From Candidatus Omnitrophota bacterium (GTDB taxonomy: Bacteria > Omnitrophota > Gorgyraeia > Zapsychrales > Zapsychraceae): 17,893 nucleotides of DNA. The notes under the pieces are model-generated. The model saw only the letters and a list, made by a program, of their open reading frames with translations, did not search any database and was not told the DNA's origin. Location: the NCBI GenBank assembly GCA_018399915.1, contig JAGYNW010000017.1, forward strand, positions 1 through 17,893, written 5' to 3'. Shown here in pieces: positions 1-7,861 of the stretch (position 1 is the first letter of the stretch; the number at the start of each line of letters is the position of its first letter). A program made the position numbers and the translations under genes.

Positions 1-1404
1 CGCCGGCTCCGGATCCACAGGCCTGCGGCAATGCCGACAAAGTTTGCGGATCAACCGCTGCGCGATAAAACATTCCACCGTACTGGTAATCAAATAGGGA
101 TCAATGCCCATGTCCAAAAGCCGGGTAACACTGCTGGCCGCGTCATTGGTATGTAATGTTGAAAAAACCAAATGTCCGGTCAAGGCAACCTGGGTGGCGA
201 TCCGCGCGGTTTCCTGATCACGGACTTCACCCACCATCATAACGTCAGGATCATGCCGCAGCATGGACCTGAGCCCGTGGGCAAAACTCAATCCGATCGC
301 CGGGTTAATTTGTATCTGCGTCACCCCTTTAAGCCGGTATTCGATCGGGTCTTCTATGGTGATGATCTTCTTTTGTTCAGTATTGATATTCGAAAGGCAG
401 GAATACAAAGTCGTGGTCTTGCCGCTGCCGGTGGGCCCGGTCAAAAAAATGATCCCATGCGGCCGCTGGATCAATTGACGCAGATGTTTTGTTTCCGGGG
501 CGTCCAGCCCCAGATCCTTTAAATCATACAAACGGGTGGCATTCAATAGACGCAAGACCACGCTCTCGCCATAAGGGGTCGGCAAAAAAGAAACCCGGAA
601 ATCCATTTCCGCCGGGCCTGAGCGCGCCTTAAACCGGCCGTCCTGGGGTAACCGTTTTTCCGCGATATTCAAATGACAAAGGATCTTAATGCGCGCGCCC
701 AGGGCCTCCTTGAAAAATTTTAAATTATCCGGCACCCGCGCATCCTGCAGCATGCCGTCGATGCGGTAGCGCACACGCAAGGCATCCTCAAACGGTTCAA
801 TATGAATATCCGTGGCCCGTTCCCGGTAGGCCTCTCCGAATATCTGATCAAGGAATTGCCCGATAGAGGCCTCTCCGTCGATCTGATCGATGACCGCCTC
901 ATCCGCTGATCCCTTTTTCGCCGGCGGCCCCTCGGCGTCCATCATCTGATCAATGGTCTCAGCCCCCACGCCATAATATTTGCGGATGGTGTCCAAAACC
1001 GGTTTTTGCGCGGCTAAGCCGATCTCGATATCCCGGCCGGCTACAGCCCTGACCTCATCCCACAAACACAGGTTCCCGGGATCGGCAGAGGCAAGCACAA
1101 GCCTCTGTCCGTGCAAAGCGACCGGTACCACTTTGTAATATCCCGCGAACCGGGAGGGAAATGCGCGGATAATCTCTAAAGGGATTTGAATATTTTTAAG
1201 GTCCAGATACCTTACGCCGATATGCCCGGCCAATAAGGAAAAGAACCGCGTCGGTTCACTGACCATCCCCAGCGACAAAAGGATCTCCCCCAATTTTTGG
1301 GGATCCTGTTTTTGCCGTTTGAGGGCTAAAGCCAATTGACGGGGAGAAATAATATTTTTTTGAATGAGGCGTTCACCCAAAAGCAATGTTCGCGTAGCGT
1401 CCAT
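1..1404 (-). CDS. pilB: Second PilB/GspE-type assembly ATPase (3' end cut by window)
   Basis: Hexameric AAA-like ATPase that powers pilin polymerisation from the cytoplasmic face of the inner membrane. 468 codons are visible and the C-terminus runs off the left edge. An N-terminal MshEN-like region (about residues 6-110) precedes the motor domain, which shows Walker A GPTGSGKT at 323-330, an Asp box (IEDPIEYR), Walker B (DVMMVGEVRD), a His box (TGHLVFSTLHTN) and the first zinc-ribbon pair C456-R-H-C459; the second pair would lie outside. The N-domain repeats are decayed: the first reads LGERLIQKNII where the family has LGxxLxxxGxI. An in-frame ATG lies 12 nt upstream (1416), but a purine-rich GGGATGGAG precedes 1404. 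It is the last visible gene of the minor-pilin block, 64 bp after the 711-aa prepilin. The N-domain argues against the retraction ATPase PilT. ATPase identity is certain; which pilus step it drives is not. Confidence 0.93.
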   Translation of the reverse strand, partial: MDATRTLLLGERLIQKNIISPRQLALALKRQKQDPQKLGEILLSLGMVSEPTRFFSLLAGHIGVRYLDLKNIQIPLEIIRAFPSRFAGYYKVVPVALHGQRLVLASADPGNLCLWDEVRAVAGRDIEIGLAAQKPVLDTIRKYYGVGAETIDQMMDAEGPPAKKGSADEAVIDQIDGEASIGQFLDQIFGEAYRERATDIHIEPFEDALRVRYRIDGMLQDARVPDNLKFFKEALGARIKILCHLNIAEKRLPQDGRFKARSGPAEMDFRVSFLPTPYGESVVLRLLNATRLYDLKDLGLDAPETKHLRQLIQRPHGIIFLTGPTGSGKTTTLYSCLSNINTEQKKIITIEDPIEYRLKGVTQIQINPAIGLSFAHGLRSMLRHDPDVMMVGEVRDQETARIATQVALTGHLVFSTLHTNDAASSVTRLLDMGIDPYLITSTVECFIAQRLIRKLCRHCRRPVDPEPA

Positions 1405-1468
1405 ACTCCATCCCATAAAGATTTATCCATTAAATATAATTCTTTTGGGGAGGAGACTTTAACGATCC

Positions 1469-3604
1469 TTACATCGCACCTTTGGGGAGGAGATTGATGG
1501 TTACGGCGACAGTATCGCCGGCGTTGAGACCTGTGACGGCTTCACTGGCAGGGAGGGTATAATTTTCTGTCGGGGAACTGACAGCCGTGACCGTATGATC
1601 ACGTTGTGTGTACCGGAAATTGGGGTTGGCCGCGGGCAAATCCGCTGGCGGCCATGTTTCCAGAACAGAGTTAAAAGTTACCAGGCCATGGGCATCGGTT
1701 GTGCCTGTCAAGATTGTTCCGTCATACTGTTTTAAGTTTACCATAACATTCGCGATCGGTCCAGTTGTTGAGGCATCCACCACATTGACATCAACACGGC
1801 CATAGCCTCTGGGCCATAAAGAGGCATTATATTGCGTCAGCGTATCGGCCACGATATCCGCCCCGGGTCTCGACGCGTATTGCAAATTACCGTTACTGGC
1901 AAAAGCATAATACTGGGCATGATTTGTGACAAAGACCTGATTGGCGCCTTGAGGCAGGCGGAACCCGGATCCCGGGCACGCGTAAAGGTATTGACCTAAT
2001 GTGGTATTTTGATTAACCCCGCGTAAGGTTACGCTCGCACCATGAATGCTGGCCGAGGTCTTGGCATCATGGATCTCACCGTGCACATTCCCGCATTGAG
2101 AATCCGGATACGCGGGCAGGTCCAAAAGCCCGGCATCACGGGGAGAATCTCCCTCAAACAGCGGGCCCACCTGATAATACGCTCCGTAACGGTTCGTGGT
2201 GGCATTGCTTTCACAACAGCCCTGATACAGCACCGGCCCATAAGGCCGCAGTAACAGATAATCCTGGACAGGGTTGGCATCACCGAATAAAGACTGCACG
2301 GCAGGCACCTGAATATCAAAAGTCCCATTGATCCCGGTGGCGAACCATTGATAATAAGGATTCCCTTCCCGGCGGGGCCAATAGACATAGACCCGGCCCT
2401 CCTGATTGGGCGCCAGGCCTGTGACCCGGCCGGTGACCCGCACCGTCGGAACCCGGTCCAAAGGAATGGTGAGGTTAAGATTATCTGCCGGCTCGACACA
2501 AATACGGTCATTGGCGTCAATGCCCCAATACGGATTCGTGCAGACCAAACTGTTATCCGCTTGCACATAGGCGGAAGACCAGCCGTCGGCATTATACGGA
2601 TAACGGCAGGATGGTGCGCTAAGGGCATTGACTTTATAAGCGCGCAAAGACCTGTAAGCATTATCCGTGTTCAATGTGAAGCATCGGGGAGAAACAAAGG
2701 CAGGGCTTGTGGGTTCAGGAAAAGTCACCTCAAAGGTACCGTTAACACGGCCATTCATGCTGGCGTAAAGACTATTGCCATCCCACAACTGGACATGGGC
2801 AGAACTGCTGTACCCGCTGAGATTCACGTTGCTCACACGGTCCACCAACTGGAAATGGATGGTCGCCGGTTCCGGCAAAGGGGTCAAAGGGATATCCGCC
2901 CTGGCCGGAGGGTCTCCTGGAGGAACATACACCGGGACCGGATGAATATAATCTTCAAAGCCGTCGTGTTCGACCTGCAGGTCCCAATTGCCTGGTTTCA
3001 AAAGATACTGACCGGACACCGGCGCGCTGAAGTCATAATTCGCGCCTTGCGCATCAAGGCCCGCCACTGAAACAGCTGTTTCCTCATCTGTCTCGCCGGA
3101 CAGATTAATCTTGACCTCAGCCCCTTCGATGATATCGTTAAAATCTCCGGCCCGATAAATCCTTCCAAAAATATTTCCGGGTAACGGCTCAGGAGGACGT
3201 GACAAAAGGATCGCTGCCTTTAATTCCCGCGGCATTCCCATCTCATTCCAGTTGATGGCAATACGCACTCTTTTCAATTCTTTACTCGTGGCATATTCAT
3301 CGGTCACCGCTAATGTCCGGGTATACCCGGGAAATTGCGTCTGGGTGACCTGAAAGCCACAGGCATCACTTGTCGGCGTGCCTCCGGCCGGAAAGGCGCA
3401 AGAATTCAGATCATCAAAATTGGTTTGAGCCACGCGGCGCACTTCTTCCATGCTTTTCTGCATAAAGTTTGCGGCAATGATATTCTTGTGGGAAAACTCA
3501 GTGGAGCGGGTTAAAAGCGAAACAGTGGTAAAGCAGGCGACACTGATTATCGCCAGGATAACGATTCCAACCAGGACCTCAATTAAGGTAAATCCTTTGT
3601 TCAT
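1469..3604 (-). CDS. Giant PilV/GspI-like prepilin with beta-sandwich domains (paralog 2)
   Basis: 711-aa prepilin. Residues 1-4 are a short leader (MNKG) cut by prepilin peptidase before FTLIEVLVG, giving a mature N-terminus with Glu5, then a hydrophobic helix and a PilV/GspI-like segment to about residue 140. Usual minor pilins are 130-200 aa; here about five repeats resembling carboxypeptidase-regulatory or Ig-like beta-sandwiches follow (roughly 141-245, 246-385, 386-500, 503-600, 601-711). Conserved marks include CAFPAGG, NGWSSAYV, a vicinal Cys pair at 463-464 and ETWPP near the end. The frame is open further upstream to 3676, but the ATG at 3604 sits one base after the preceding stop and gives a normal leader, so it is preferred; translation is probably coupled. 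Paralog of the gene at 5532-7760. Likely a surface-exposed tip subunit; adhesion is inferred, not shown. Confidence 0.85.
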   Translation of the reverse strand: MNKGFTLIEVLVGIVILAIISVACFTTVSLLTRSTEFSHKNIIAANFMQKSMEEVRRVAQTNFDDLNSCAFPAGGTPTSDACGFQVTQTQFPGYTRTLAVTDEYATSKELKRVRIAINWNEMGMPRELKAAILLSRPPEPLPGNIFGRIYRAGDFNDIIEGAEVKINLSGETDEETAVSVAGLDAQGANYDFSAPVSGQYLLKPGNWDLQVEHDGFEDYIHPVPVYVPPGDPPARADIPLTPLPEPATIHFQLVDRVSNVNLSGYSSSAHVQLWDGNSLYASMNGRVNGTFEVTFPEPTSPAFVSPRCFTLNTDNAYRSLRAYKVNALSAPSCRYPYNADGWSSAYVQADNSLVCTNPYWGIDANDRICVEPADNLNLTIPLDRVPTVRVTGRVTGLAPNQEGRVYVYWPRREGNPYYQWFATGINGTFDIQVPAVQSLFGDANPVQDYLLLRPYGPVLYQGCCESNATTNRYGAYYQVGPLFEGDSPRDAGLLDLPAYPDSQCGNVHGEIHDAKTSASIHGASVTLRGVNQNTTLGQYLYACPGSGFRLPQGANQVFVTNHAQYYAFASNGNLQYASRPGADIVADTLTQYNASLWPRGYGRVDVNVVDASTTGPIANVMVNLKQYDGTILTGTTDAHGLVTFNSVLETWPPADLPAANPNFRYTQRDHTVTAVSSPTENYTLPASEAVTGLNAGDTVAVTINLLPKGAM

Positions 3605-3605
3605 T

Positions 3606-4877
3606 TTATAGATTGCACCCACCTGCCGGCGCGACAAAAGATACCGCAAAATCGTTTGTTTCGCACCATTCAACAATATTAGCGATATATGGCGTATACG
3701 GGATCGTACTGTTCGAACTCAAGGCAGTGTTAAAATTATACTTGCGGTCTTTGTAAACATTCATATCAATCGCATTAATCCCGGCGCCTCTTGCTGTGAC
3801 CGCCCCCATAAAATCCAGGGTCCCTTTTGTATATTTATCACCCAGCGCCTGAAAAACGCCATCAGAGGAATTCCCGTCAGCCATGACAAAGGCCTCAATA
3901 GTCAGATTCGAAGGGGCCGACTCCGGGATATACACATTTTCATCTGCCAGCAAACCGATTTGATGCAGGGAGTTCCCGCTGACATCGACATCGGATTCCA
4001 CATCGCCTTCAATATAAATATTCCCTTCGGCAACAACCAGCACCGAACTTTCATAGACCCCGGACACATACACATCTCCCTCCGCATAAATTATTTCCGG
4101 GGGAGGAGCCATAGTGCTATACGTATTAAGATCGACATGCGTCCCCGCGGTTACCCGCACGCCGTCTCCGGAAGGCACAAGGGTATCCACCAGATCCGAA
4201 TACCGGTCAATATCCACGCCGGCAAACGTGATCGAAAGCGGCTGGGACGCATTACACGTCGGACAAAAATGGACATTCGGATCACTCTCATTATAAACAT
4301 TATCCAGATAATAGACCTGCCCATTAATATCAATGCCCGGATCAGGGGCGGTCGCGTTCACATCAAAATATACATTCTTCGCCAAAATATCAGAGTCCAT
4401 ATCCGCACCGCTGCCGACATGAAGATCTCCGGCGGTGAGGACCAAAAATTGCGCAGGATCGGCTATTGCGACCCGGGCTAAAAGCGAACGCGGCCTCGAC
4501 TGGAGTTCGTCATGCCCGATCGAACGGATCCAAATACTTTGCCAACTCCCCAAATCCGGGGCTGCAACCCAGTCCAGCGTATAGTATCCGAGAGTATCCC
4601 CTCCGTCTACGATGGCCACATCCTGATGGGTCGCGCTTGGACGCCAGTCCGCGTCCTGCCGCAACTCAAAAATGGCCCTGTCAAACCCTGCTTCCGCGGC
4701 ATAAAAGGATTGTAATTGTGAGCGTTTAATGTCCACATCCGTTAATTGCGAATCCGCCCGCATCATGGAAGAACCTATCAGGATCGATAAAAACAATACC
4801 AAAAAGACGCTGCCTACCAAAAGGTAGCCGCTCTCATTATTTTTGCAATATGTGTTTTTTCCCTGTACTTTGTTCAT
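3606..4877 (-). CDS. PilX/GspK-like minor prepilin with large beta-rich domain
   Basis: 423-aa prepilin. A 17-residue leader ends at NNESG, followed by the hydrophobic helix YLLVGSVFLVLF and the segment ending FYAAEAGFDRAIFEL, which is typical of PilX N-terminal domains. Mature position 5 is Gly, not Glu, as in tip-type subunits such as GspK. The remaining 330 residues are Asp/Asn-rich with alternating short beta strands (VYVSG, NIYIEGD, ENVYIPE), suggesting a beta-solenoid or beta-sandwich. CPTC occurs near residue 202, and two more Cys occur near the C-terminus. The start at 4877 is supported by AGGGAG seven bases upstream. It lies 59 bp after the GspJ-like gene and one base before the 711-aa prepilin. 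Probably a minor pilin that initiates or caps the fibre; the exact role is inferred. Confidence 0.82.
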   Translation of the reverse strand: MNKVQGKNTYCKNNESGYLLVGSVFLVLFLSILIGSSMMRADSQLTDVDIKRSQLQSFYAAEAGFDRAIFELRQDADWRPSATHQDVAIVDGGDTLGYYTLDWVAAPDLGSWQSIWIRSIGHDELQSRPRSLLARVAIADPAQFLVLTAGDLHVGSGADMDSDILAKNVYFDVNATAPDPGIDINGQVYYLDNVYNESDPNVHFCPTCNASQPLSITFAGVDIDRYSDLVDTLVPSGDGVRVTAGTHVDLNTYSTMAPPPEIIYAEGDVYVSGVYESSVLVVAEGNIYIEGDVESDVDVSGNSLHQIGLLADENVYIPESAPSNLTIEAFVMADGNSSDGVFQALGDKYTKGTLDFMGAVTARGAGINAIDMNVYKDRKYNFNTALSSNSTIPYTPYIANIVEWCETNDFAVSFVAPAGGCNL

Positions 4878-4936
4878 GGTCTTACTCCCTGTATTGTGTG
4901 CCAGCCATGCCTGTTAAAAAAATCCCCAACCCCCCA

Positions 4937-5479
4937 TCAATTGCGCGGAAAAACCTCCATGCGTGGTTCAATGACCACCTCCCCGCCTATGACCTGCTCA
5001 TCCACCAATCTCAACTCTGCTTGCAGCGAGCTTCCCTGCTGGATAAAACGGGAATTCGCATAATCAATCCTGTCGGTTATGGTCGTGGCTGCTGCTCCCC
5101 GGGTAATAATAAAATCCCCGGTCGAAGTCATTTGATAATTCACATAAATCGCTCCCAGGGCGTTTTCAAAATCCACAGACTTCTGATCGAGCGCCACCGT
5201 GATCTTGCCCGCGACCCGCCCATCCATGCTCATCTGTTGGGATATCTGATTGGCATCATGCCAAAGGTCTGCGATTGCATTATGATGATCAAAAGTGCGC
5301 CAATTGGACATCCATACCGAATAAAACATACCTATGGAAACGCCTAAAATGACCATGACGGTCATTAATTCAACAAGGGTCACCCCTCGTTCACACTTTT
5401 TCCTTGAAGATCCGGTTTCCCACCTGTTTAAAAAAAATATAAATTCAGAAACGAAATTTATACGCGCGCATCTGATCAT
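4937..5479 (-). CDS. PilW/GspJ-like minor prepilin
   Basis: 180-aa prepilin with the cleavage and methylation motif KKCERG before VTLVELMTVMVILGV, so mature Glu5 is present. The leader is 32 residues, unusually long for a type IV pilin (often 5-20), but no Met lies between residue 1 and the cleavage site, and an AGGGG seven bases before the ATG supports this start. The rest is a short, mixed domain with the DxxLWHDANQISQQMSMDGR region expected of PilW/GspJ proteins near residues 65-85. It sits between the giant PilV-like and PilX-like genes, the order I-J-K seen in T2SS and T4P minor-pilin operons. Likely part of the tip-priming complex. The family call rests on order and N-terminal pattern, since the C-terminal part is not distinctive. 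Confidence 0.82.
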   Translation of the reverse strand: MIRCARINFVSEFIFFLNRWETGSSRKKCERGVTLVELMTVMVILGVSIGMFYSVWMSNWRTFDHHNAIADLWHDANQISQQMSMDGRVAGKITVALDQKSVDFENALGAIYVNYQMTSTGDFIITRGAAATTITDRIDYANSRFIQQGSSLQAELRLVDEQVIGGEVVIEPRMEVFPRN

Positions 5480-5486
5480 AAATCAT

Positions 5487-5491
5487 CCCCT
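5487..5491 (-). promoter_or_regulatory. Ribosome binding site deciding the GspJ-like start
   Basis: AGGGG on the minus strand, seven bases upstream of the ATG at 5479. It supports the long 32-residue leader of the PilW/GspJ-like prepilin. Confidence 0.55.
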
Positions 5492-5531
5492 GGATAAATT
5501 TTTCCCTAAAACCCGGTACGGCTTTCCACGA

Positions 5532-7760
5532 TCAGGCCGCGCCCTTGGGCGCCACTTTAATCGTTACATTCTTGATTTCCCCGTCATTCAAACTGTCCAC
5601 GTTTTCACTCTCAGGAACGATATAATTCCCGCCATCAATATTGTAAACCTCAACCGAATGTCCTCTGGGCGTATGCTCAAAATACGTATCCGCCGGATTC
5701 AGTGCCGGAGGCGGCCAGGTCTCACGCACATTATAAAACGTCGCCTGCCCCGCGCTATTCGTCGTTGCCGTACTGGTTGACCCTGTATGCAAATGTAACC
5801 GCACATCCGCGTCTTCAATCGGAACATCGGTCGATGCATCCAGAACCGTGACAATCAATTGTTGGGCGTATCCGACCGGCCATAACTTACCGTCCCAGGT
5901 AACTGTCTGATCGGTTAAAATATTCACACCCCACTTGGAAGTATAATAATCATTGCCACCTGTCGAGAGATTATAATAACTCCCATGGCTTACCTCCACG
6001 GTCTGCCTGCCTCCCGGCGCATACAAACGATAGCCCGGACCGCTGCAAACATGTTCATAATACCCGGTCCCGTCTGTCCCGTCATTTGTGGAACGGATCC
6101 TGACTGTGGCCCCGTTGATCGCACCTCCGGTCTTGGCATCAATGATATTCCCGTTCACATTACCGCAGTTATTATCACCGACACCGGGAAGCGGGAGTGT
6201 GCCCACATCAATGGTGCTGCCCCCGGGAAATAAAGGCCCTACATTGTAATAACTGCCCCACTGCCGGGAAGTCGTATCATTGTCGCAACAAGCCATGTAC
6301 GGAACGTATCCCCTCGGACGTATACGCATAAAATCCCTGGCTGGGTTACCCATGCCGTGAAAAGCCTGCACCGCGGGTAATTCCACTGAAAAATTCCCTG
6401 AGGCATCCGCATCAATAGCATATTTAATATGATTGTTTCGCATCCATCTATCCCATTTATCATAAACATTATCGGGCCACCGCACATACAGCTGAGGCGT
6501 GGTTCCCGGGGCATGTCCCGTAATCTTTCCGGTCACCGTAACGGTCGGAATAGGCTCCATGGGAATGGTTACATGTTCGGTTTCCCCGGGGCTCACACAG
6601 ATCCTGTCAATGTCCCCGCCGGCATTCGAACTATCCCAATGCGGATAACCGCACATGAGGCTCCCCATATCATCACGCACATAGGCAGAAGACCAGCCGT
6701 TTTTATTGTATTCATAGCTGCACGAAGGCGCGCCCCCGAAACCGGTTGGGTAAGTCCACATCGCTAAATACGGCCGCCAGGTAAACATGGTCATGCATAT
6801 GGGATCACGGTAATTCGGATCATCCTGACGCCCAAAATTCACAGTAAAGGTGTGCTCAGGATCATCTTCCCGGTTGCTATCATATCGATATCCGCCACCG
6901 CTTCCCTCTCTTAAATACACATGAGGGCCGTACTGATCAGCCGAATAATTCACAAGCGCGCCGGTGTTTCTGTCAACAATACGGTAGCTCACGGTGGCCG
7001 GTTCCTCTGGTTCCGGCCGGGGCGTCATGGATATATCTATCAAAGCCGGAGGGCCGCCCTCTTCCACAACAATCGGGACAGGATAATCATAAGTGTCATA
7101 TTGGTCATGCGTCACACGCATGTTCCAACTACCGGCATCCAGTATATATTGGCCGGACACCGATTCTGAAAAATCATAATTATGGCCATCACTATCCAGC
7201 GTCGCTCTGCTTTGCACCTCTTGATTTTCTGTTCCATCCACCTTGGTTACCTTTACCTTGGCATCCTTGATCAAGGCGGTGGGGTCACCCTCTTCATAAA
7301 CCCTTCCCCAGATATTCCCCGGCAAAGGCTCCGGGGGCCGGGAAATAAGCATGACAGAGGTCAAATTTCTCGGTGATCCCATATCCATCCAGGATGCGCT
7401 AACCACAACCCGTTTCAATTCAGCACTATGGAGCTCTTCATTGGTCACGGTTAAGGTCCTTGAAAAACCCGGGAAATGCGTATCCGTGACCTCAAAGCCA
7501 CAGGCATCGCCTGTTAGCGCGCCTCCGGCGGGAAAGGCGCATGTATTCAGGTCATCAAATTCTGTCTGCGCAACACGGCGCACTTCCTCCATGCTTTTTT
7601 GTATAAGATTGGAAGCGATTATTTGATTACGGGAAGCTTCTGTGGAACGGGTAAGCACCGAAACGGTGGTAAAGGAAGCGATACTGATGATGGAAATGAT
7701 AATCACACCTACGAGCACTTCTATAAGGGTAAACCCTTTAGCGGAAGATAACTGTTTCAT
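5532..7760 (-). CDS. Giant PilV/GspI-like prepilin with beta-sandwich domains (paralog 1)
   Basis: 742-aa prepilin with leader MKQLSSAKG cut before FTLIEVLVG (Glu5 present). A PilV/GspI-like segment runs to about residue 146, then roughly five beta-sandwich-like domains follow (147-253, 254-403, 404-532, 534-632, 633-742). The start has AGAGGG seven bases upstream. It shares architecture and many blocks with the 711-aa protein: LTRSTE, QKSMEEVRRVAQT, CAFPAGG, RPPEPLPGNI, NGWSSAYV, ETWPP, and a vicinal Cys pair at 491-492. An upstream hairpin separates it from the secretin gene, and it is first in the minor-pilin block. The normal family length is under 200 aa, so the extra 590 residues are a large extracellular addition. 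Likely a tip adhesin or binding subunit (inferred). Alternatively it could serve as a scaffold for other tip proteins. Confidence 0.87.
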   Translation of the reverse strand: MKQLSSAKGFTLIEVLVGVIIISIISIASFTTVSVLTRSTEASRNQIIASNLIQKSMEEVRRVAQTEFDDLNTCAFPAGGALTGDACGFEVTDTHFPGFSRTLTVTNEELHSAELKRVVVSASWMDMGSPRNLTSVMLISRPPEPLPGNIWGRVYEEGDPTALIKDAKVKVTKVDGTENQEVQSRATLDSDGHNYDFSESVSGQYILDAGSWNMRVTHDQYDTYDYPVPIVVEEGGPPALIDISMTPRPEPEEPATVSYRIVDRNTGALVNYSADQYGPHVYLREGSGGGYRYDSNREDDPEHTFTVNFGRQDDPNYRDPICMTMFTWRPYLAMWTYPTGFGGAPSCSYEYNKNGWSSAYVRDDMGSLMCGYPHWDSSNAGGDIDRICVSPGETEHVTIPMEPIPTVTVTGKITGHAPGTTPQLYVRWPDNVYDKWDRWMRNNHIKYAIDADASGNFSVELPAVQAFHGMGNPARDFMRIRPRGYVPYMACCDNDTTSRQWGSYYNVGPLFPGGSTIDVGTLPLPGVGDNNCGNVNGNIIDAKTGGAINGATVRIRSTNDGTDGTGYYEHVCSGPGYRLYAPGGRQTVEVSHGSYYNLSTGGNDYYTSKWGVNILTDQTVTWDGKLWPVGYAQQLIVTVLDASTDVPIEDADVRLHLHTGSTSTATTNSAGQATFYNVRETWPPPALNPADTYFEHTPRGHSVEVYNIDGGNYIVPESENVDSLNDGEIKNVTIKVAPKGAA

Positions 7761-7787
7761 AAAGAACCCTCTTCAATTACCGGTTAT

Positions 7788-7814
7788 TTTATTCCCGGCC
7801 GGCCCGGGAATAAA
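7788..7814. repeat. Intercistronic perfect 11-bp inverted repeat
   Basis: Arms at 7788-7798 and 7804-7814 are perfect inverted copies (TTTATTCCCGG / CCGGGAATAAA) around a 5-nt loop. The GC-rich stem lies in the 101-bp gap between the secretin and the giant prepilin, 27 nt before the latter's ATG. No T-run follows on either strand, so it is not a classical intrinsic terminator. An mRNA-stabilising or processing hairpin that separates the two expression blocks is more likely. Confidence 0.7.
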
Positions 7815-7861
7815 CACACTTTTCCCTGACATAGAATCATATGCCTGTTAAAAGTATAACA

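Noticed and set aside
1..1404. PilT retraction ATPase
   Set aside because: The gene has an N-terminal MshEN-like region about 200 residues longer than PilT and a zinc ribbon, both marks of assembly ATPases.
2348..3070. Long open frame on the plus strand (240 codons) inside the 711-aa prepilin gene
   Set aside because: It is antisense to a well-supported prepilin with clear homology to its paralog, has no recognisable domain, and similar antisense frames occur in the neighbouring genes.
3605..3676. Upstream start for the 711-aa prepilin at 3676
   Set aside because: It would add 24 residues overlapping the PilX-like gene and would place an unusually long leader before the cleavage site; the ATG at 3604 gives a normal leader.
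3960..4481. Plus-strand open frame of 173 codons
   Set aside because: Antisense to the PilX-like gene, with a repetitive Ile/Arg/His composition typical of shadow frames, and no ribosome binding site.
4850..5347. Plus-strand open frame of 165 codons
   Set aside because: Antisense to the GspJ-like gene and the start of the PilX-like gene; no known domain.
7788..7814. Intrinsic terminator call for the intercistronic hairpin
   Set aside because: No T-run follows the stem on either strand.
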